The notes under the pieces: generated by a model
Databases searched by the model: none
Seen by the model: only the letters and a program-made list of their open reading frames with translations
What the model was told of the DNA's origin: nothing
DNA from: Paraglaciecola algarum
GTDB taxonomy: Bacteria > Pseudomonadota > Gammaproteobacteria > Enterobacterales > Alteromonadaceae
NCBI RefSeq assembly: GCF_021532655.1
Contig: NZ_JAKGAS010000004.1
Coordinates: 248,001 to 312,000 of the forward strand
Direction of reading: 5' to 3'
DNA length: 64,000 nucleotides
Position numbers and translations under genes: made by a program
Part shown: in pieces, positions 54,935 to 64,000 of the stretch
Numbering within the stretch: position 1 is the first letter of the stretch
Layout: every line of letters begins with the position of its first letter

Positions 54935-56116
54935 CTATGTATCTAGGTTATTTGAATGTTCAATTCTATATTCTCTAGGGGTTTGGTTATAATGTTTTTT
55001 GAACACTGCATACATATATTGTAACGACGGATAACCGCACACCTGAGCGACTTCATTGGTTGACACCTCAGATTCTTTTAACAATTTACTGGCTTTATCC
55101 AATTTTTCGTTATGAATTTCAGCATGGATACTATGACCTCTTTCTTCCTTAAAACGTTGCTCTAGATTAGAGCGAGAGACGCCAACAAAATCCAACACTT
55201 GATCAACCTTGATACCCCGACAAGCATTTTGTCGAATGTAATGCATAGCCTGTATCACAAACGGATCTTTAAGTGCTTTAAAATCAGTTGATTGCCTTTC
55301 AGACACCCCCAGAGGTGGGACTAACACCCGCTTATTCTTTAAACCTTCATTATCTAAATGTCGATGTAATAATTTAGCAGCTTGAAAGCCCATATCAAAA
55401 CAACCTTGGGTCACAGAGCTTAAACTAATACGACTCAAAAAACGGGCAATGTCATCATCATCAATTCCAACAATAGAAATATTATCAGGAACTAATTTTC
55501 CAATATGATCACAAGCCTGTAATAAATGCCTGGCCCTAGCATCTGTTACTGAAACAATCCCTACCGGATTGGGTAATGCTTGGATCCAATCAGTCACTCT
55601 ATTCATAGTATATTGCCAGGTTTCTGGGCGAGTGGGATGACCTCGGTAAATAGAACATTCATACCCATCTTCTTTACATAACTTCACCATTGCCGCCTCT
55701 CGTTCCACCGCCCATCTATGATTTTGATCGGCGGGAAACCCGTAAAATGCAAAACGTTCAAGCCCTTTTTTCTTGAGATGTTCGTATGCACATTTCACCA
55801 CAGCAAAATTATCTGTCGCCACATAAGGCACATCCGGGTAATCGGCTGCATTTGAGTACGAACCGCCTACACCGATCACGGGCACTTTGGCATTTACCAA
55901 AGCGGCTTGCACAGTGGGATCATCAAAGTCAGCAATAATACCGTCTCCCCCCCACTCATCTATATTTTCAAGACGTGTTAAAACATCTTCTTCAAGATAG
56001 ATATCCCAATCTACTTTTGACGATTGTAAATAATGGCCAATACCTTCAATCACCTGACGGTCATAAACTTTATTGGCATTAAATAGTAGGCTAATACTGT
56101 GTTTAGCTTGGAACAT
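54935..56116 (-). CDS. xylR: Xylose operon regulator XylR (AraC family)
   Basis: Xylose-responsive activator of 393 residues. The N-terminal LacI-type sugar-binding part opens ISLLFNANKVYDRQVIEGIGHYLQ and has EEDVLTRLENIDEWGGDGIIADFDD and VPVIGVGGSY, near-identical in pattern to E. coli XylR (392 residues). The C-terminal AraC-type DNA-binding part (about 285-385) has VLDFVGVSRSNLEQRFKEERGHSIHAEI and EVAQVCGYPSLQYMYAVFKKHYNQTPREYR. It is divergent from xylB-xylA, which it should activate when xylose is bound. Confidence 0.95.
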   Translation of the reverse strand: MFQAKHSISLLFNANKVYDRQVIEGIGHYLQSSKVDWDIYLEEDVLTRLENIDEWGGDGIIADFDDPTVQAALVNAKVPVIGVGGSYSNAADYPDVPYVATDNFAVVKCAYEHLKKKGLERFAFYGFPADQNHRWAVEREAAMVKLCKEDGYECSIYRGHPTRPETWQYTMNRVTDWIQALPNPVGIVSVTDARARHLLQACDHIGKLVPDNISIVGIDDDDIARFLSRISLSSVTQGCFDMGFQAAKLLHRHLDNEGLKNKRVLVPPLGVSERQSTDFKALKDPFVIQAMHYIRQNACRGIKVDQVLDFVGVSRSNLEQRFKEERGHSIHAEIHNEKLDKASKLLKESEVSTNEVAQVCGYPSLQYMYAVFKKHYNQTPREYRIEHSNNLDT

Positions 56117-56143
56117 ACTACACTCCAGAATATCAATACATAA

Positions 56144-56163
56144 TTAACCCGAGCTCGGATTAA
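56144..56163. promoter_or_regulatory. 20-bp near-perfect palindrome in the xylR-xylB intergenic region
   Basis: TTAACCCGAGCTCGGATTAA is an inverted repeat with one mismatched pair, centred on CCGAGCTCGG, about 27 nt upstream of the xylR start. A weaker interrupted repeat with arms TTGCAAC and GTTACAA is at 56187-56206. Either could be a regulator site. E. coli XylR binds direct repeats, so the first may belong to another regulator. Confidence 0.4.
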
Positions 56164-56331
56164 GTAGTTTTATGGTTTTCATTTTTTTGCAACATCATTG
56201 TTACAAATGATTATAGTTGGTATCCAGATATTTTTTACTTTTTTTCGTTATTTAATTTCGTTTTCACCTCCAAGCATCTTTATTGGTAGTACTCTTTGCT
56301 ATAGTGAATGAAATTATTTAGGAGAAGTTTA

Positions 56332-57786
56332 ATGTTTTTAGGCGTCGATTTAGGCACTTCAGGTATTAAAATTGTGTTAACAAATACCGCAGGCGATATT
56401 GTAGATAGTGCTTCTAGCTCTTTCGAAGTGAGTCGTCCTCAACCACTTTGGTCAGAACAAAATCCACAAGATTGGTGGACTGGGTTCTGCTCCTCGATGG
56501 ACATATTGCATAAAAATCATAATTTGGCTGATGTCAAAGCTATCGGGCTAGCAGGTCAAATGCACGGGGCAACATTATTAGATGCCCAACAAAACATCAT
56601 ACGCCCGGCCATTTTATGGAACGATGGTAGATGTGAAGCCGAATGCAAAGCCCTAGAAAAATTAGTACCAAACGTACAAAGCATAACCGGAAACATTGTT
56701 ATGCCAGGCTTTACCGCGCCTAAATTATTATGGGTAAAAAACCACGAACCAGAAAACTTTTCTAAAGTCGATAAAGTATTGCTGCCCAAAGACTATTTAC
56801 GTTATTTAATGACAGGGGATTTTGCCTCGGACATGTCTGACGCTGCCGGTACCATGTGGTTAGACGTGAACTCTCGCCAATGGCATGCTGAATTGTTAGA
56901 AGCATGTGATTTATCTGAAGATAACATGCCTAAGCTTTACGAAGGCTCAGAAATCACAGGCACCTTAAGTGCTGACGTAGCTGCTCACTGGAATATGCAA
57001 AACGTGCCTGTAGTGGCAGGTGGTGGTGATAACGCAGCTGGAGCAGTGGGTGTTGGCATAGTAAAACCTGGCCAAGCTATGTTGTCTTTAGGCACATCTG
57101 GGGTGTACTTTGCTGTAACTGATGGCTTTAAAGCCAACCCAGAATCAGCAGTTCATAGTTTTTGTCATGCCTTACCCGATACCTGGCATTTAATGTCAGT
57201 TATGCTGAGTGCCGCAAGTTGTTTACAATGGTATGCCGAGTCTATTGCCAAAAAACCAGTGGGCGACTTATTGGAAGAACTAGCCAAAGCAGACATCGAT
57301 TATGAAAATGCTCCAATATTTTTGCCTTACCTAAGTGGCGAAAGGACACCTCATAACAACCCATTTGCCACTGGCAGCTTTTTTGGATTAACTCATTCAA
57401 CAGATCAAGCCACCCTCACTCACAGTGTATTAGAAGGTGTGAGTTTTGCCTTTGCTGATGGCGTAGAGTGTCTGCATGCTTCAGGAGTCGATGCTGACGA
57501 AATCACCTTAATTGGTGGCGGAGCTAAAAGTATTTACTGGCGACAATTATTAGCTGACATACTCAAACGTCCAGTCAATTACCGTAAAGGTGGCGATGTA
57601 GGCCCAGGATTAGGAGCCGCAAGGTTAGCTCAAATAGCCATAGATACAGATAAAACGTTAGAACAAATTTGCCCACAACCAGCTTTAGAAGCGGTATTTG
57701 AGCCAAATGATGAAAACGCTGAGTTATACGCAAAACGCCGTATTAAATTTCAGCAAATATATAAACAGCTCGCTCCTTTATTTTGA
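56332..57786 (+). CDS. xylB: Xylulokinase
   Basis: ATP-dependent kinase that makes xylulose 5-phosphate, of the FGGY family. The start at 56332 (MFLGVDLGTSGIKIVL) has TTTAGGAGAAG just upstream and gives 484 residues, as in E. coli XylB. Motifs are GVDLGTSGIK (phosphate 1), GLAGQMHGATLLD with the sugar-contacting segment ILWNDGRC, VAGGGDNAAGAVGVGIV and LSLGTSGVYF, and the C-terminal LIGGGAKSIYWRQLLADIL. It is 128 nt upstream of xylA, suggesting one transcript with an internal leader or weak promoter. Confidence 0.96.
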   Translation: MFLGVDLGTSGIKIVLTNTAGDIVDSASSSFEVSRPQPLWSEQNPQDWWTGFCSSMDILHKNHNLADVKAIGLAGQMHGATLLDAQQNIIRPAILWNDGRCEAECKALEKLVPNVQSITGNIVMPGFTAPKLLWVKNHEPENFSKVDKVLLPKDYLRYLMTGDFASDMSDAAGTMWLDVNSRQWHAELLEACDLSEDNMPKLYEGSEITGTLSADVAAHWNMQNVPVVAGGGDNAAGAVGVGIVKPGQAMLSLGTSGVYFAVTDGFKANPESAVHSFCHALPDTWHLMSVMLSAASCLQWYAESIAKKPVGDLLEELAKADIDYENAPIFLPYLSGERTPHNNPFATGSFFGLTHSTDQATLTHSVLEGVSFAFADGVECLHASGVDADEITLIGGGAKSIYWRQLLADILKRPVNYRKGGDVGPGLGAARLAQIAIDTDKTLEQICPQPALEAVFEPNDENAELYAKRRIKFQQIYKQLAPLF

Positions 57787-57914
57787 TTTAGGGCGAATTT
57801 TTTACACTTGATAAAAAGCACAAATCTTTATCAAGAAAACATAATTGAGAGTCAGTATAAATTGGCTGACTATACAAAAACTTAGACAAAATTAACTAAT
57901 AGTAGGAGAGCCTT

Positions 57915-59234
57915 ATGGCTGAATATTTTAAGAACATCCAAAAAATTGAATACGCTGGACCAGAATCAAACGATCCTTTAGCTTTTCATCACTACAACGC
58001 AGATGAAAAAATTCTAGGTAAAACAATGAAGGAGCACTTACGTTTTGGTGCTTGTTACTGGCATAACTTCTGTTGGGATGGTGCTGACGTATTTGGTCAA
58101 GGCACATTTGGTCGCCCATGGTTAAAACCAGGCGATGCAATGGAGCGTGCTAAACAAAAAGCCGATGTAGCTTTTGAATTCTTTTCGAAAATAGGCGTGC
58201 CTTATTACAGTTTCCACGACATTGATGTTTCGCCTGAGGGCAACAGCATCAAAGAATATGTGAACAACTTTGCTCAGATGACAGATGTGCTGGAGCAAAA
58301 ACAAGCTGAGACAGGTTTACAATTATTATGGGGCACAGCGAATGCCTTTAGTAACCCAAGATACGCAGCGGGTGCATCAACCAACCCTAATCCTGAAGTT
58401 TTCACTTATGCGGCAACTCAAGTATTTAATGCTATGAACGCCACTAAACGTTTAGGTGGTTCAAACTACGTATTATGGGGTGGTCGTGAAGGTTACGAAA
58501 GTTTACTGAATACTGACCTACGTCAAGAGCGCGAGCAAATGGGTCGCTTTATGCAGATGGTTGTTGAACATAAACACAAAATTGGTTTTAAAGGCACATT
58601 GTTAATTGAACCTAAGCCTCAAGAGCCAACTAAACACCAGTACGATTACGATACTGCAACTGTTTACGGCTTCTTAAAACAGTTTGGTTTAGAAGACGAA
58701 ATTAAAGTTAATATCGAAGTTAACCACGCAACACTTGCTGGGCATTCTTTCCAACACGAAATAGCCACTGCTATCTCTTTAGGCTTATTTGGTTCAATTG
58801 ATGCTAACCGTGGTGATGCACAAAACGGTTGGGATACAGACCAATTTCCAATTGATGTACCTGAATTAACTTTAGTCATGACAGATATTCTAAAAGCTGG
58901 CGGATTCGAAAACGGTGGTTTCATGTTTGATACTAAGTTACGTCGTCAATCAACAGATCCAGCAGATATGTTCCACGGACACATAGGTGGTATGGATCAC
59001 TTAGCATTAGCACTTAAAAAAGCTGCTGCTATCGTTGAGAAAGACTTCCTAGGTGATGCAGTAGCTAACCGTTACAGAAACTGGAATGGTGATTTAGGTA
59101 AGGCTATTTCTAAGGGTGAGCATAGCTTAGAATCTTTAGCGGCTTATGCTGTGGATAATGAAATTTCTCCACAACATGAAAGTGGTCAACAAGAATTACT
59201 AGAAAACCAAGTTAACCGCGTATTGTTCGGCTAA
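57915..59234 (+). CDS. xylA: Xylose isomerase
   Basis: Converts D-xylose to D-xylulose, the first step of the isomerase pathway, using two divalent metals. The 439-residue class II enzyme has the segments [33 protein letters not shown] with the catalytic histidine, [36 protein letters not shown] with the metal glutamate, and [17 protein letters not shown] with its metal histidine and downstream [14 protein letters not shown] lies 7 nt before the ATG. It follows xylB and is ended by a strong terminator. No xylose transporter gene is seen in the window. Confidence 0.98.
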   Translation: MAEYFKNIQKIEYAGPESNDPLAFHHYNADEKILGKTMKEHLRFGACYWHNFCWDGADVFGQGTFGRPWLKPGDAMERAKQKADVAFEFFSKIGVPYYSFHDIDVSPEGNSIKEYVNNFAQMTDVLEQKQAETGLQLLWGTANAFSNPRYAAGASTNPNPEVFTYAATQVFNAMNATKRLGGSNYVLWGGREGYESLLNTDLRQEREQMGRFMQMVVEHKHKIGFKGTLLIEPKPQEPTKHQYDYDTATVYGFLKQFGLEDEIKVNIEVNHATLAGHSFQHEIATAISLGLFGSIDANRGDAQNGWDTDQFPIDVPELTLVMTDILKAGGFENGGFMFDTKLRRQSTDPADMFHGHIGGMDHLALALKKAAAIVEKDFLGDAVANRYRNWNGDLGKAISKGEHSLESLAAYAVDNEISPQHESGQQELLENQVNRVLFG

Positions 59235-59255
59235 ACTCTGGATTTAATCAGAATC

Positions 59256-59286
59256 TAAAAAAGGCCTCGATTGAGGCCTTTTTTAT
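59256..59286. terminator. Terminator between xylA and the esterase-like gene
   Basis: AAAAAAGGCCTC-GATT-GAGGCCTTTTTT forms an 8-bp GC-rich stem with A- and T-runs on both sides, so it should act in both directions between these convergent genes. Confidence 0.92.
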
Positions 59287-59300
59287 ATAACAAGAATAAT

Positions 59301-60125
59301 TTAACTTTTGGGTTTATAGATTAACCGCAAAGTATCATCTATCGATGCCGTTATAATTTTTTCATGGGTAGTAAAATACCATTCATGGTAAACATTCAAA
59401 TCAGGAATAGGCGAAGACTCTAATTCTGCTAAAAATGCCGAAACAGAGAAATAATTACCTAATGGAAAAGCTGACGTTAAATATAAGTCACTATTAACTG
59501 AATTTTTGCTTGCGAGGCGTTGAGAAAATAGATCAATCATTTGCTCCGGTTGACTCCAGAACGAAGCGTCATCAGCTAAGTAATTTTGAAATAAAGGGGT
59601 GCTTGGGTCATCCTGCAACATCATCACAATAGCTGCGACACCTCCTAAAGATGTACCTTGAAAACTTCTATACTTGGGATCAATACGCAAATCACTTTCT
59701 ACAACAGGTATAAATTCTTTTGTTATAAAATCCGTAAAAGTTAATGCACCGGGCAAAACATAATCAATGTTACGTCTATCACTGTCTTTAGGACCATGCT
59801 CTAAGCCAATTACAATCACAGAAAATTTGTTACGCTCCATTGCCCATGCATAAGCTTGAAAATTCCACTGTCCGTCTAACACATAAATAACAGGATAACT
59901 TTTTTTAGAGTGCTCTGCATAACCGGCTGGTAAATAAATATGGTAAGGGTAAGTCACCCCAGTTGTGGCTGATTCAATTTGCTGTTCGCCAACATACTGA
60001 CCTTGCAAATATTCGAACCATTGTTTTTGCGGGGAAACTTCACTATCTGCTTTGATTGGTTGTTTTGAACAAGCTGTTAACTGACAACTTAAGACAAAAG
60101 CCAAGCATAAAAAGAGACATTTCAT
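59301..60125 (-). CDS. Esterase-like (alpha/beta hydrolase) lipoprotein
   Basis: A 274-residue lipoprotein. The signal is MKCLFLCLAFVLSCQLTAC with the lipidated cysteine at 19. The mature part is an esterase D/feruloyl esterase-like (PF00756) alpha/beta hydrolase: TYPYHIYLPAGY, SYPVIYVLDGQW, then SVIVIGLEHGPKDSDRRNIDY, TDFITKEFIPVVESDLRID, and the nucleophile elbow GTSLGG with serine 159. A catalytic histidine is probably in VYHEWYFTTHE. These enzymes cleave ester-linked groups from siderophores, trehalose or xylan-type glycans. Closeness to xylose genes makes a xylan-related ester a possibility, but the genes are convergent and the substrate is not shown. Confidence 0.8.
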   Translation of the reverse strand: MKCLFLCLAFVLSCQLTACSKQPIKADSEVSPQKQWFEYLQGQYVGEQQIESATTGVTYPYHIYLPAGYAEHSKKSYPVIYVLDGQWNFQAYAWAMERNKFSVIVIGLEHGPKDSDRRNIDYVLPGALTFTDFITKEFIPVVESDLRIDPKYRSFQGTSLGGVAAIVMMLQDDPSTPLFQNYLADDASFWSQPEQMIDLFSQRLASKNSVNSDLYLTSAFPLGNYFSVSAFLAELESSPIPDLNVYHEWYFTTHEKIITASIDDTLRLIYKPKS

Positions 60126-60195
60126 ATCAGGATCCTTTTTACAATAAACTAAAATACAAAGAGAAATAACAGTCGTAATTCAAACTAGGGCCTGT

Positions 60196-60729
60196 TTATT
60201 CTTTGCTTGATGTCTCTTTAACTGGTTCTGCTTCTTTTACCTGCTCGACTTTAGGCTTAGGGTTTTTAATCACACCTTTTTGTAAAATCAAATTATTAGG
60301 GTAACTGATCAACTCATCCCCTCGTTTAATGGTGATATGAAACAGCGCAATGTCTTCGATAATGCCTGTGATATCATCATCTTTATCCATAATTTTAATA
60401 TGGTCCCCCACTCTATATGGAAAACCAAAAAATATTACTAGGCTGGCAGTGATATTACTTAAGATTGACCACTGGGCAAAGAGTGCAACACCTAGTACCG
60501 CAAAAACAGAGGATAAAAATATTGATACTTGTGAGTACTCTACCCCCATAAATGGGATCAGTAAGATCACACAAAATACAGTTAGCCCCATATTCACAGT
60601 TTTGACTATGTACTGCATTCTAAATTGACTAACATCTCTAGCTGCACCAAAGCGATGGATAGCTGATTCTGTCAATCTAGTTATCATAATAAAGGCAATA
60701 ATAATGGCCAGAGCAAAGAGCAAGTTCAT
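60196..60729 (-). CDS. Short MscS-family mechanosensitive channel
   Basis: A 177-residue inner-membrane protein of the MscS type. Hydrophobic helices are about 1-18, 42-62 and 66-102, the last being the pore helix region AVLGVALFAQWSILSNITASLVIFFGFPYRVGDHIKI. The beta domain continues with a GIIEDIALFHITIKRGDELISYPNNLILQKGVIKNPKPK segment, matching MscS. The chain then ends in a charged tail (VEQVKEAEPVKETSSKE). MscS of E. coli is 286 residues; the C-terminal alpha-beta domain is missing here. No frame continues it downstream, so it may be a naturally short form. Confidence 0.85.
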   Translation of the reverse strand: MNLLFALAIIIAFIMITRLTESAIHRFGAARDVSQFRMQYIVKTVNMGLTVFCVILLIPFMGVEYSQVSIFLSSVFAVLGVALFAQWSILSNITASLVIFFGFPYRVGDHIKIMDKDDDITGIIEDIALFHITIKRGDELISYPNNLILQKGVIKNPKPKVEQVKEAEPVKETSSKE

Positions 60730-60904
60730 AATTTATTTAATTTCCTTTTCGGCTATAGCCCAGCTACTAATGATCTCTAAAATATATTTCATACACATTG
60801 TTGACACGAACCACAGATATTTTCAATACCTTTGCTAGACAGGTGTTCTAAATACAACTTTTCCCAGAGCTATTTCTTGAAAACATTTCAGAATATAGCT
60901 CTAG

Positions 60905-61335
60905 TGGCGGCGCTACACAGAGGGAAGACAAGGCTAGTTTAAACACGATTATTATTCGAACAATTCTATGCTTTTCCTCTGTGATCTTTGTGCCCTCTGT
61001 GGTGAAATTTCTTTTAGCTATTTGTAGTAAACACTAAAAGACTAAAATCGGCTAACCACAGAGAGCACCGAGCGCTGCGCTGCACAGAGGAAAGACAAGG
61101 CTAGTTTAAATACGATTATTATTCGAACAATTCTATGCTTTTCCTCTGTGATCTTTGTGCCCTCTGTGGTGAAATTTCTTTTTGCTATTTGTAGCAAACA
61201 CTAAAAGACTAAAAGCGGTTAACCACAGTGCGCTACACAGAGGGAAGACAAGGCTAGTTTAAACACGATTATTATTCGAACAATTCTATGCTTTTCCTCT
61301 GTGATCTTTGTGCCCTCTGTGGTGAAATTTTTTTT
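60905..61335. repeat. Array of three imperfect units of 100-117 bp with inverted ends
   Basis: Three units, at about 60905-61004, 61055-61171 and 61222-61324, share a core of about 90 bp (CACAGAGGGAAGACAAGGC through CTTTTCCTCTGTGATC). The unit starts are spaced about 167 and 153 bp. Each unit ends CCCTCTGTGGTGAAATT, the inverse of its left end (ACCACAGAG-GCAC-type), so each could fold into a long hairpin. Between units lie further short copies of ACACTAAAAGACTAAAA. The 660-nt gap holds no plausible gene. The CTCTGTGG/CCACAGAG motif resembles REP-like palindromes known from many gammaproteobacteria. Confidence 0.85.
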
Positions 61336-61390
61336 GCTTTTGCTATTAATCTTTTACTAGAAACTAGTATCTATTTACTGCCCTACTCTT

Positions 61391-62452
61391 CTAATCAAAC
61401 CAATGGCGAGTTCTATTAGCAAAATACACCAAAGACAACATAACAGGCACTTCCACCAGCACCCCTACAACCGTAGCCAAGGCCGCGCCTGAATGTAAAC
61501 CAAATAACGAAATAGCCACAGCTACGGCCAATTCGAAAAAGTTAGAGGTGCCTATCATACAAGCAGGTGCCGCCACGTTATGAGGTAATTTCATACGCTT
61601 AGCGAAAAAATAAGCAATAGCAAAAATGCCGTAAGTTTGAATAATTAATGGGATAGCAATTAACACTATGGTTTCAGGTTGCGACAAAATACTTTGTGCC
61701 TGAAAGCCAAACAACAAGACCACAGTCGCTAACAAACCTATGATTGACCAAGGTTTAAGTTTGGCTACAAAATTGTCTACTGCTTGATGGTCATTTGTAG
61801 ACTTAGTCTCATTACTTTCACTTTTTTTCTTATCTCTTTGTTTATTATCTAGGGCCGAACGAGTTAAGGCACCGGCAACTAAAGGTAAAACCACATATAA
61901 CACCACAGACAATAATAAGGTGTCCCAAGGTACGTGTATATCACTTACACCTAACAATAAAGCCGTTAAAGGAGCAAAGGCAAAAATCATTATGATGTCA
62001 TTAATGGAGACTTGAACTAAGGTGTAATTGGGATCGCCTTTGGTCATTTGGCTCCACACAAACACCATAGCGGTACAAGGTGCCACACCCAGCAAAATCA
62101 TGCCGGCTATATATTCATTGGCAGATTGCGGGTCAACCCAGTCGGCAAAAAATCCTTTAAAGAATAGCCAACCTAAAGCTGCCATAGTAAAAGGTTTTAC
62201 TAACCAATTAATCACTAAGGTCAGAGCTAAACCTTTCGGTTTTTTACCTACGTCTTTTATTGAAGAGAAATCAATTTGGATCATCATGGGGTACACCATT
62301 AACCAAATCAGCACAGCGACAACGATATTAACGTGGGCATACTCTAAGCCAGCCACCACTTCAAAAGCACCGGGTATCACACTGCCTAACACCACACCTG
62401 CAATAATGCTTAATCCAACCCAAACCGACAAATACCGTTCAAATAATCCCAT
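61391..62452 (-). CDS. Arsenite efflux transporter, ACR3 family
   Basis: A 353-residue inner-membrane carrier that exports arsenite. About ten hydrophobic helices are visible. Family hallmarks are [68 protein letters not shown] with the conserved cysteine, and [18 protein letters not shown] near the end. A charged, polar loop of about 25 residues ([24 protein letters not shown]) is unusual in length between helices. It is the last gene of the arsR-arsC-arsH-acr3 run, 23 nt after arsH. Often annotated arsB, although it belongs to ACR3 and not ArsB. Confidence 0.93.
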   Translation of the reverse strand: MGLFERYLSVWVGLSIIAGVVLGSVIPGAFEVVAGLEYAHVNIVVAVLIWLMVYPMMIQIDFSSIKDVGKKPKGLALTLVINWLVKPFTMAALGWLFFKGFFADWVDPQSANEYIAGMILLGVAPCTAMVFVWSQMTKGDPNYTLVQVSINDIIMIFAFAPLTALLLGVSDIHVPWDTLLLSVVLYVVLPLVAGALTRSALDNKQRDKKKSESNETKSTNDHQAVDNFVAKLKPWSIIGLLATVVLLFGFQAQSILSQPETIVLIAIPLIIQTYGIFAIAYFFAKRMKLPHNVAAPACMIGTSNFFELAVAVAISLFGLHSGAALATVVGVLVEVPVMLSLVYFANRTRHWFD

Positions 62453-62475
62453 GGTTTTATCCTCTTAATAACGAT

Positions 62476-63195
62476 CTAAATTGATCTTTGATTAACACGT
62501 TTACTTAACTCTTCAGCCGACTCTACACGCTCAGAATAACGGTCAACTAAATGTTCGGCATTATCACGCGTTAACAAGGTAAACTTGATTAACTCTTCAC
62601 ACACATCAACAATTCGACTGTAATAGGACGAAGGTTTCATGCGATCATTGTCATCAAATTCCAAAAAGGCTTTCGCCACAGACGACTGGTTAGGTATGGT
62701 TAACATACGCATCCAACGGCCTAAAACGCGCATTTGATTCACTGCATTAAAAGACTGAGAGCCGCCACTGACTTGCATCACAGCTAAAGTTTTACCTTGG
62801 GTTGGACGCACCGCGCCAATACTTAACGGCACCCAATCAATCTGGCTTTTTAGAATGCCTGTCATCGAGCCATGACGCTCTGGCGAACACCACACTTGGC
62901 CTTCTGACCACATCATCAATTCTCTAAGCTCAACAACTTTAGGGTTGGTTGCCTCGTCACCATCGGGCAATGGTAAACCTTTTGGGTCAAATATTTTAGT
63001 TTCTGCGCCCATGGCTTCAAGCAAACGAGCAGACTCTTCAACCACTAAGCGGCTAAACGAACGTTTGCGTAACGACCCGTACAACAACAAAATTTTAGGT
63101 TTGTGAGTTGCTGCGGTTTTGCTAAAAGAATCAGAGCTTGGCACAGCAAACTGCTCAGTATCTAAATTTGGCATAGACATATCGTTAATCGCCAT
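62476..63195 (-). CDS. arsH: ArsH-type NADPH-dependent FMN reductase/organoarsenical oxidase
   Basis: A 239-residue flavoprotein. ArsH oxidises trivalent organoarsenicals and reduces FMN or quinones. The N-terminal part has [45 protein letters not shown], with the FMN phosphate loop [10 protein letters not shown]. The middle has [57 protein letters not shown], both strong ArsH signatures. The ATG shares one base with the arsC stop (TAATG), so the genes are coupled. Confidence 0.95.
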   Translation of the reverse strand: MAINDMSMPNLDTEQFAVPSSDSFSKTAATHKPKILLLYGSLRKRSFSRLVVEESARLLEAMGAETKIFDPKGLPLPDGDEATNPKVVELRELMMWSEGQVWCSPERHGSMTGILKSQIDWVPLSIGAVRPTQGKTLAVMQVSGGSQSFNAVNQMRVLGRWMRMLTIPNQSSVAKAFLEFDDNDRMKPSSYYSRIVDVCEELIKFTLLTRDNAEHLVDRYSERVESAEELSKRVNQRSI

Positions 63196-63665
63196 TAGTT
63201 AGCCCCTAACTTTGCTAAAGCAACTTTTAGAGCAGCTTTGTCTTGTACATCCACATCTAGGTTAGCCAATTGCTCAACTCTTTGTTTGATTTGTTCTATT
63301 GTGTCACGAAACGCATTAGCCAATTCTTCTTCAGAGCCTTCTAACTTAGACGGATCAGCCAAGCCCCAGTGAACTTTTACGCTATTGCCAAACCAAACAG
63401 GGCAAGATTCGCCAGCGGCTGAATCACATACTGTCACCACAATATCTGCCTCAAAATCTTCAAATTCGTCCCAAGACTGGCTAATTAAACCATCTGTAGA
63501 AATACCCGCTTCTTGCAGGTATTTAATCGATAAAGGATGGACTTCGCCTACCGGTTGACTGCCGGCACTTTTCGCTGCAATTTTGCCATCAGCATAATGA
63601 TTGGTAATGGCCTCAGACAAAATACTGCGACAACGATTATGGGTACAAATATATAAAATTTTCAT
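63195..63665 (-). CDS. arsC: Arsenate reductase, thioredoxin-type (low-molecular-weight phosphatase family)
   Basis: A 156-residue enzyme that reduces arsenate to arsenite. The start at 63665 ([14 protein letters not shown]) has TAGGAA 10 nt upstream and follows arsR by 13 nt; a longer form would run into arsR. The catalytic P-loop is CTHNRCRS at 7-14, and the resolving-cysteine pair is in [15 protein letters not shown]. The [11 protein letters not shown] segment carries the conserved DP. This makes it a thioredoxin-coupled ArsC. A C-terminal extension of about 20 residues ([19 protein letters not shown]) goes beyond the core. It supplies arsenite to the ACR3 pump. Confidence 0.93.
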   Translation of the reverse strand: MKILYICTHNRCRSILSEAITNHYADGKIAAKSAGSQPVGEVHPLSIKYLQEAGISTDGLISQSWDEFEDFEADIVVTVCDSAAGESCPVWFGNSVKVHWGLADPSKLEGSEEELANAFRDTIEQIKQRVEQLANLDVDVQDKAALKVALAKLGAN

Positions 63666-63678
63666 TTTGGACGGGTTC

Positions 63679-64000
63679 CTAGCTACACTTTTCAATTTGG
63701 GAGGTTTGAGACAAATTAGCTAAACTGCCAGCTAAATATTCGGGATTGTGATCGGCGGTTTTAATTAATACGTCCAATGCCCATTGAGGTAAATCTGCAG
63801 CAAGTGCGTAATACACCCACTTGCCACGCCTTTCATCTTGCAAAAGTCCACATTTACGTAACTCTGCTAAATGCCGCGACACTTTAGGTTGGCTCAACTG
63901 TAAAGCCGCCGTTAAGTCACACACACATAATTCTTTTTTAAGAGTGATCAATAACAAACACTGCAAACGTGTGTCTTCCGACAAACATTTATAAAAAGTA
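63679..64000 (-). CDS. arsR: ArsR-family repressor of the arsenic operon, start outside window
   Basis: Winged-helix metalloregulator that releases DNA on binding arsenite. The visible part is 106 residues and runs off the right edge: reading in frame to 64000 adds TFYKC before LSEDTRLQCLLLI, so the true start lies outside the window. The metal site is ELCVCDLTAALQLSQPKVSRHLAELRKCGLLQDERRGKWVYYAL, with the CVC pair at the start of a helix. It is first in arsR-arsC-arsH-acr3. The promoter and operator are not visible. Confidence 0.92.
   Translation of the reverse strand, partial: TFYKCLSEDTRLQCLLLITLKKELCVCDLTAALQLSQPKVSRHLAELRKCGLLQDERRGKWVYYALAADLPQWALDVLIKTADHNPEYLAGSLANLSQTSQIEKCS

Noticed and set aside
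54908..54949. Terminator between the kinase gene and xylR
   Set aside because: Two short inverted repeats (AGAAG/CTTCT and AACCTA/TAGGTT) are present but are weak and lack T-runs.
60905..61335. Possible CRISPR array
   Set aside because: The units are over 100 bp and nearly identical along their whole length, with no short constant repeat alternating with unique spacers and no cas genes nearby.
61391..62452. ArsB-family antiporter
   Set aside because: The protein has ACR3 hallmarks ([14 protein letters not shown] and about ten helices), not the 12-helix ArsB pattern.

Overview
The window reads as a chromosomal segment of an AT-rich gammaproteobacterium of the Alteromonadales, close to Paraglaciecola/Glaciecola/Alteromonas. 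This rests on gene order and protein character and was not tested by a search. The supporting signs are the order rpsT | murJ-ribF-ileS-lspA-fkpB-ispH, the order DUF3549-DUF3301 | yqcC-truC-yqcA, the order pilU-pilT | yggS-proC-yggT-DUF4426, a very large TonB-dependent receptor with sugar-related neighbours, and XylR-XylB-XylA. Gene density is high, and no tRNA, rRNA, prophage, CRISPR array or complete insertion sequence was seen.

Layout: 0-2.7 kb holds the end of a BlaI-type repressor and a BlaR1-like M56 metallopeptidase. 2.8-8.7 kb is a surface nutrient-uptake locus: a 1148-residue TonB-dependent receptor, an unknown secreted protein, a lipoprotein with Ig-like and carbohydrate-binding-like domains, and a C-terminal remnant of a second receptor. 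9.2-13.7 kb is a mixed stretch: a small unknown protein, a 296-bp inverted-terminus repeat, hpf, a cytochrome c-rhodanese fusion, a receiver-like/TPR protein and a DUF3012 lipoprotein. 13.8-24.0 kb encodes type IV pilus minor components in two operons: pilV-pilW-pilX-pilY1-pilE and a second fimT-pilW-pilX-pilV set. A lone pilin gene sits on the other strand. 24-43.8 kb is mostly housekeeping: isoprenoid synthesis, lipoprotein processing, isoleucyl-tRNA synthetase, riboflavin kinase, lipid II flippase, S20, tRNA pseudouridine synthase, cold shock protein, MazG, RelA, AcpS, PdxJ, RecO, RecJ and DsbC. 43.9-50.5 kb has an unknown membrane-anchored repeat protein, a DUF2007 protein, the pilus retraction ATPases PilU and PilT, and yggS-proC-yggT-DUF4426.

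50.5-59.3 kb is a sensing and sugar region. It contains a second copy of the 296-bp repeat, a periplasmic binding protein gene 14 nt upstream of a hybrid histidine kinase (no permease genes nearby), then xylR divergent from xylB-xylA. 59.3-64 kb has a secreted esterase-like lipoprotein, a short MscS-like channel, an array of three imperfect repeat units, and an arsenic operon (arsR-arsC-arsH-acr3) whose first gene runs off the right edge.

Nothing here is a clearly new multi-gene system. The best leads are the binding-protein/kinase pair, a receiver-like protein whose phospho-acceptor position appears to be alanine, PilY1 with two apparent inserted modules inside its von Willebrand domain, an unrecognised secreted protein in the TonB-receptor locus, and the two repeat families.
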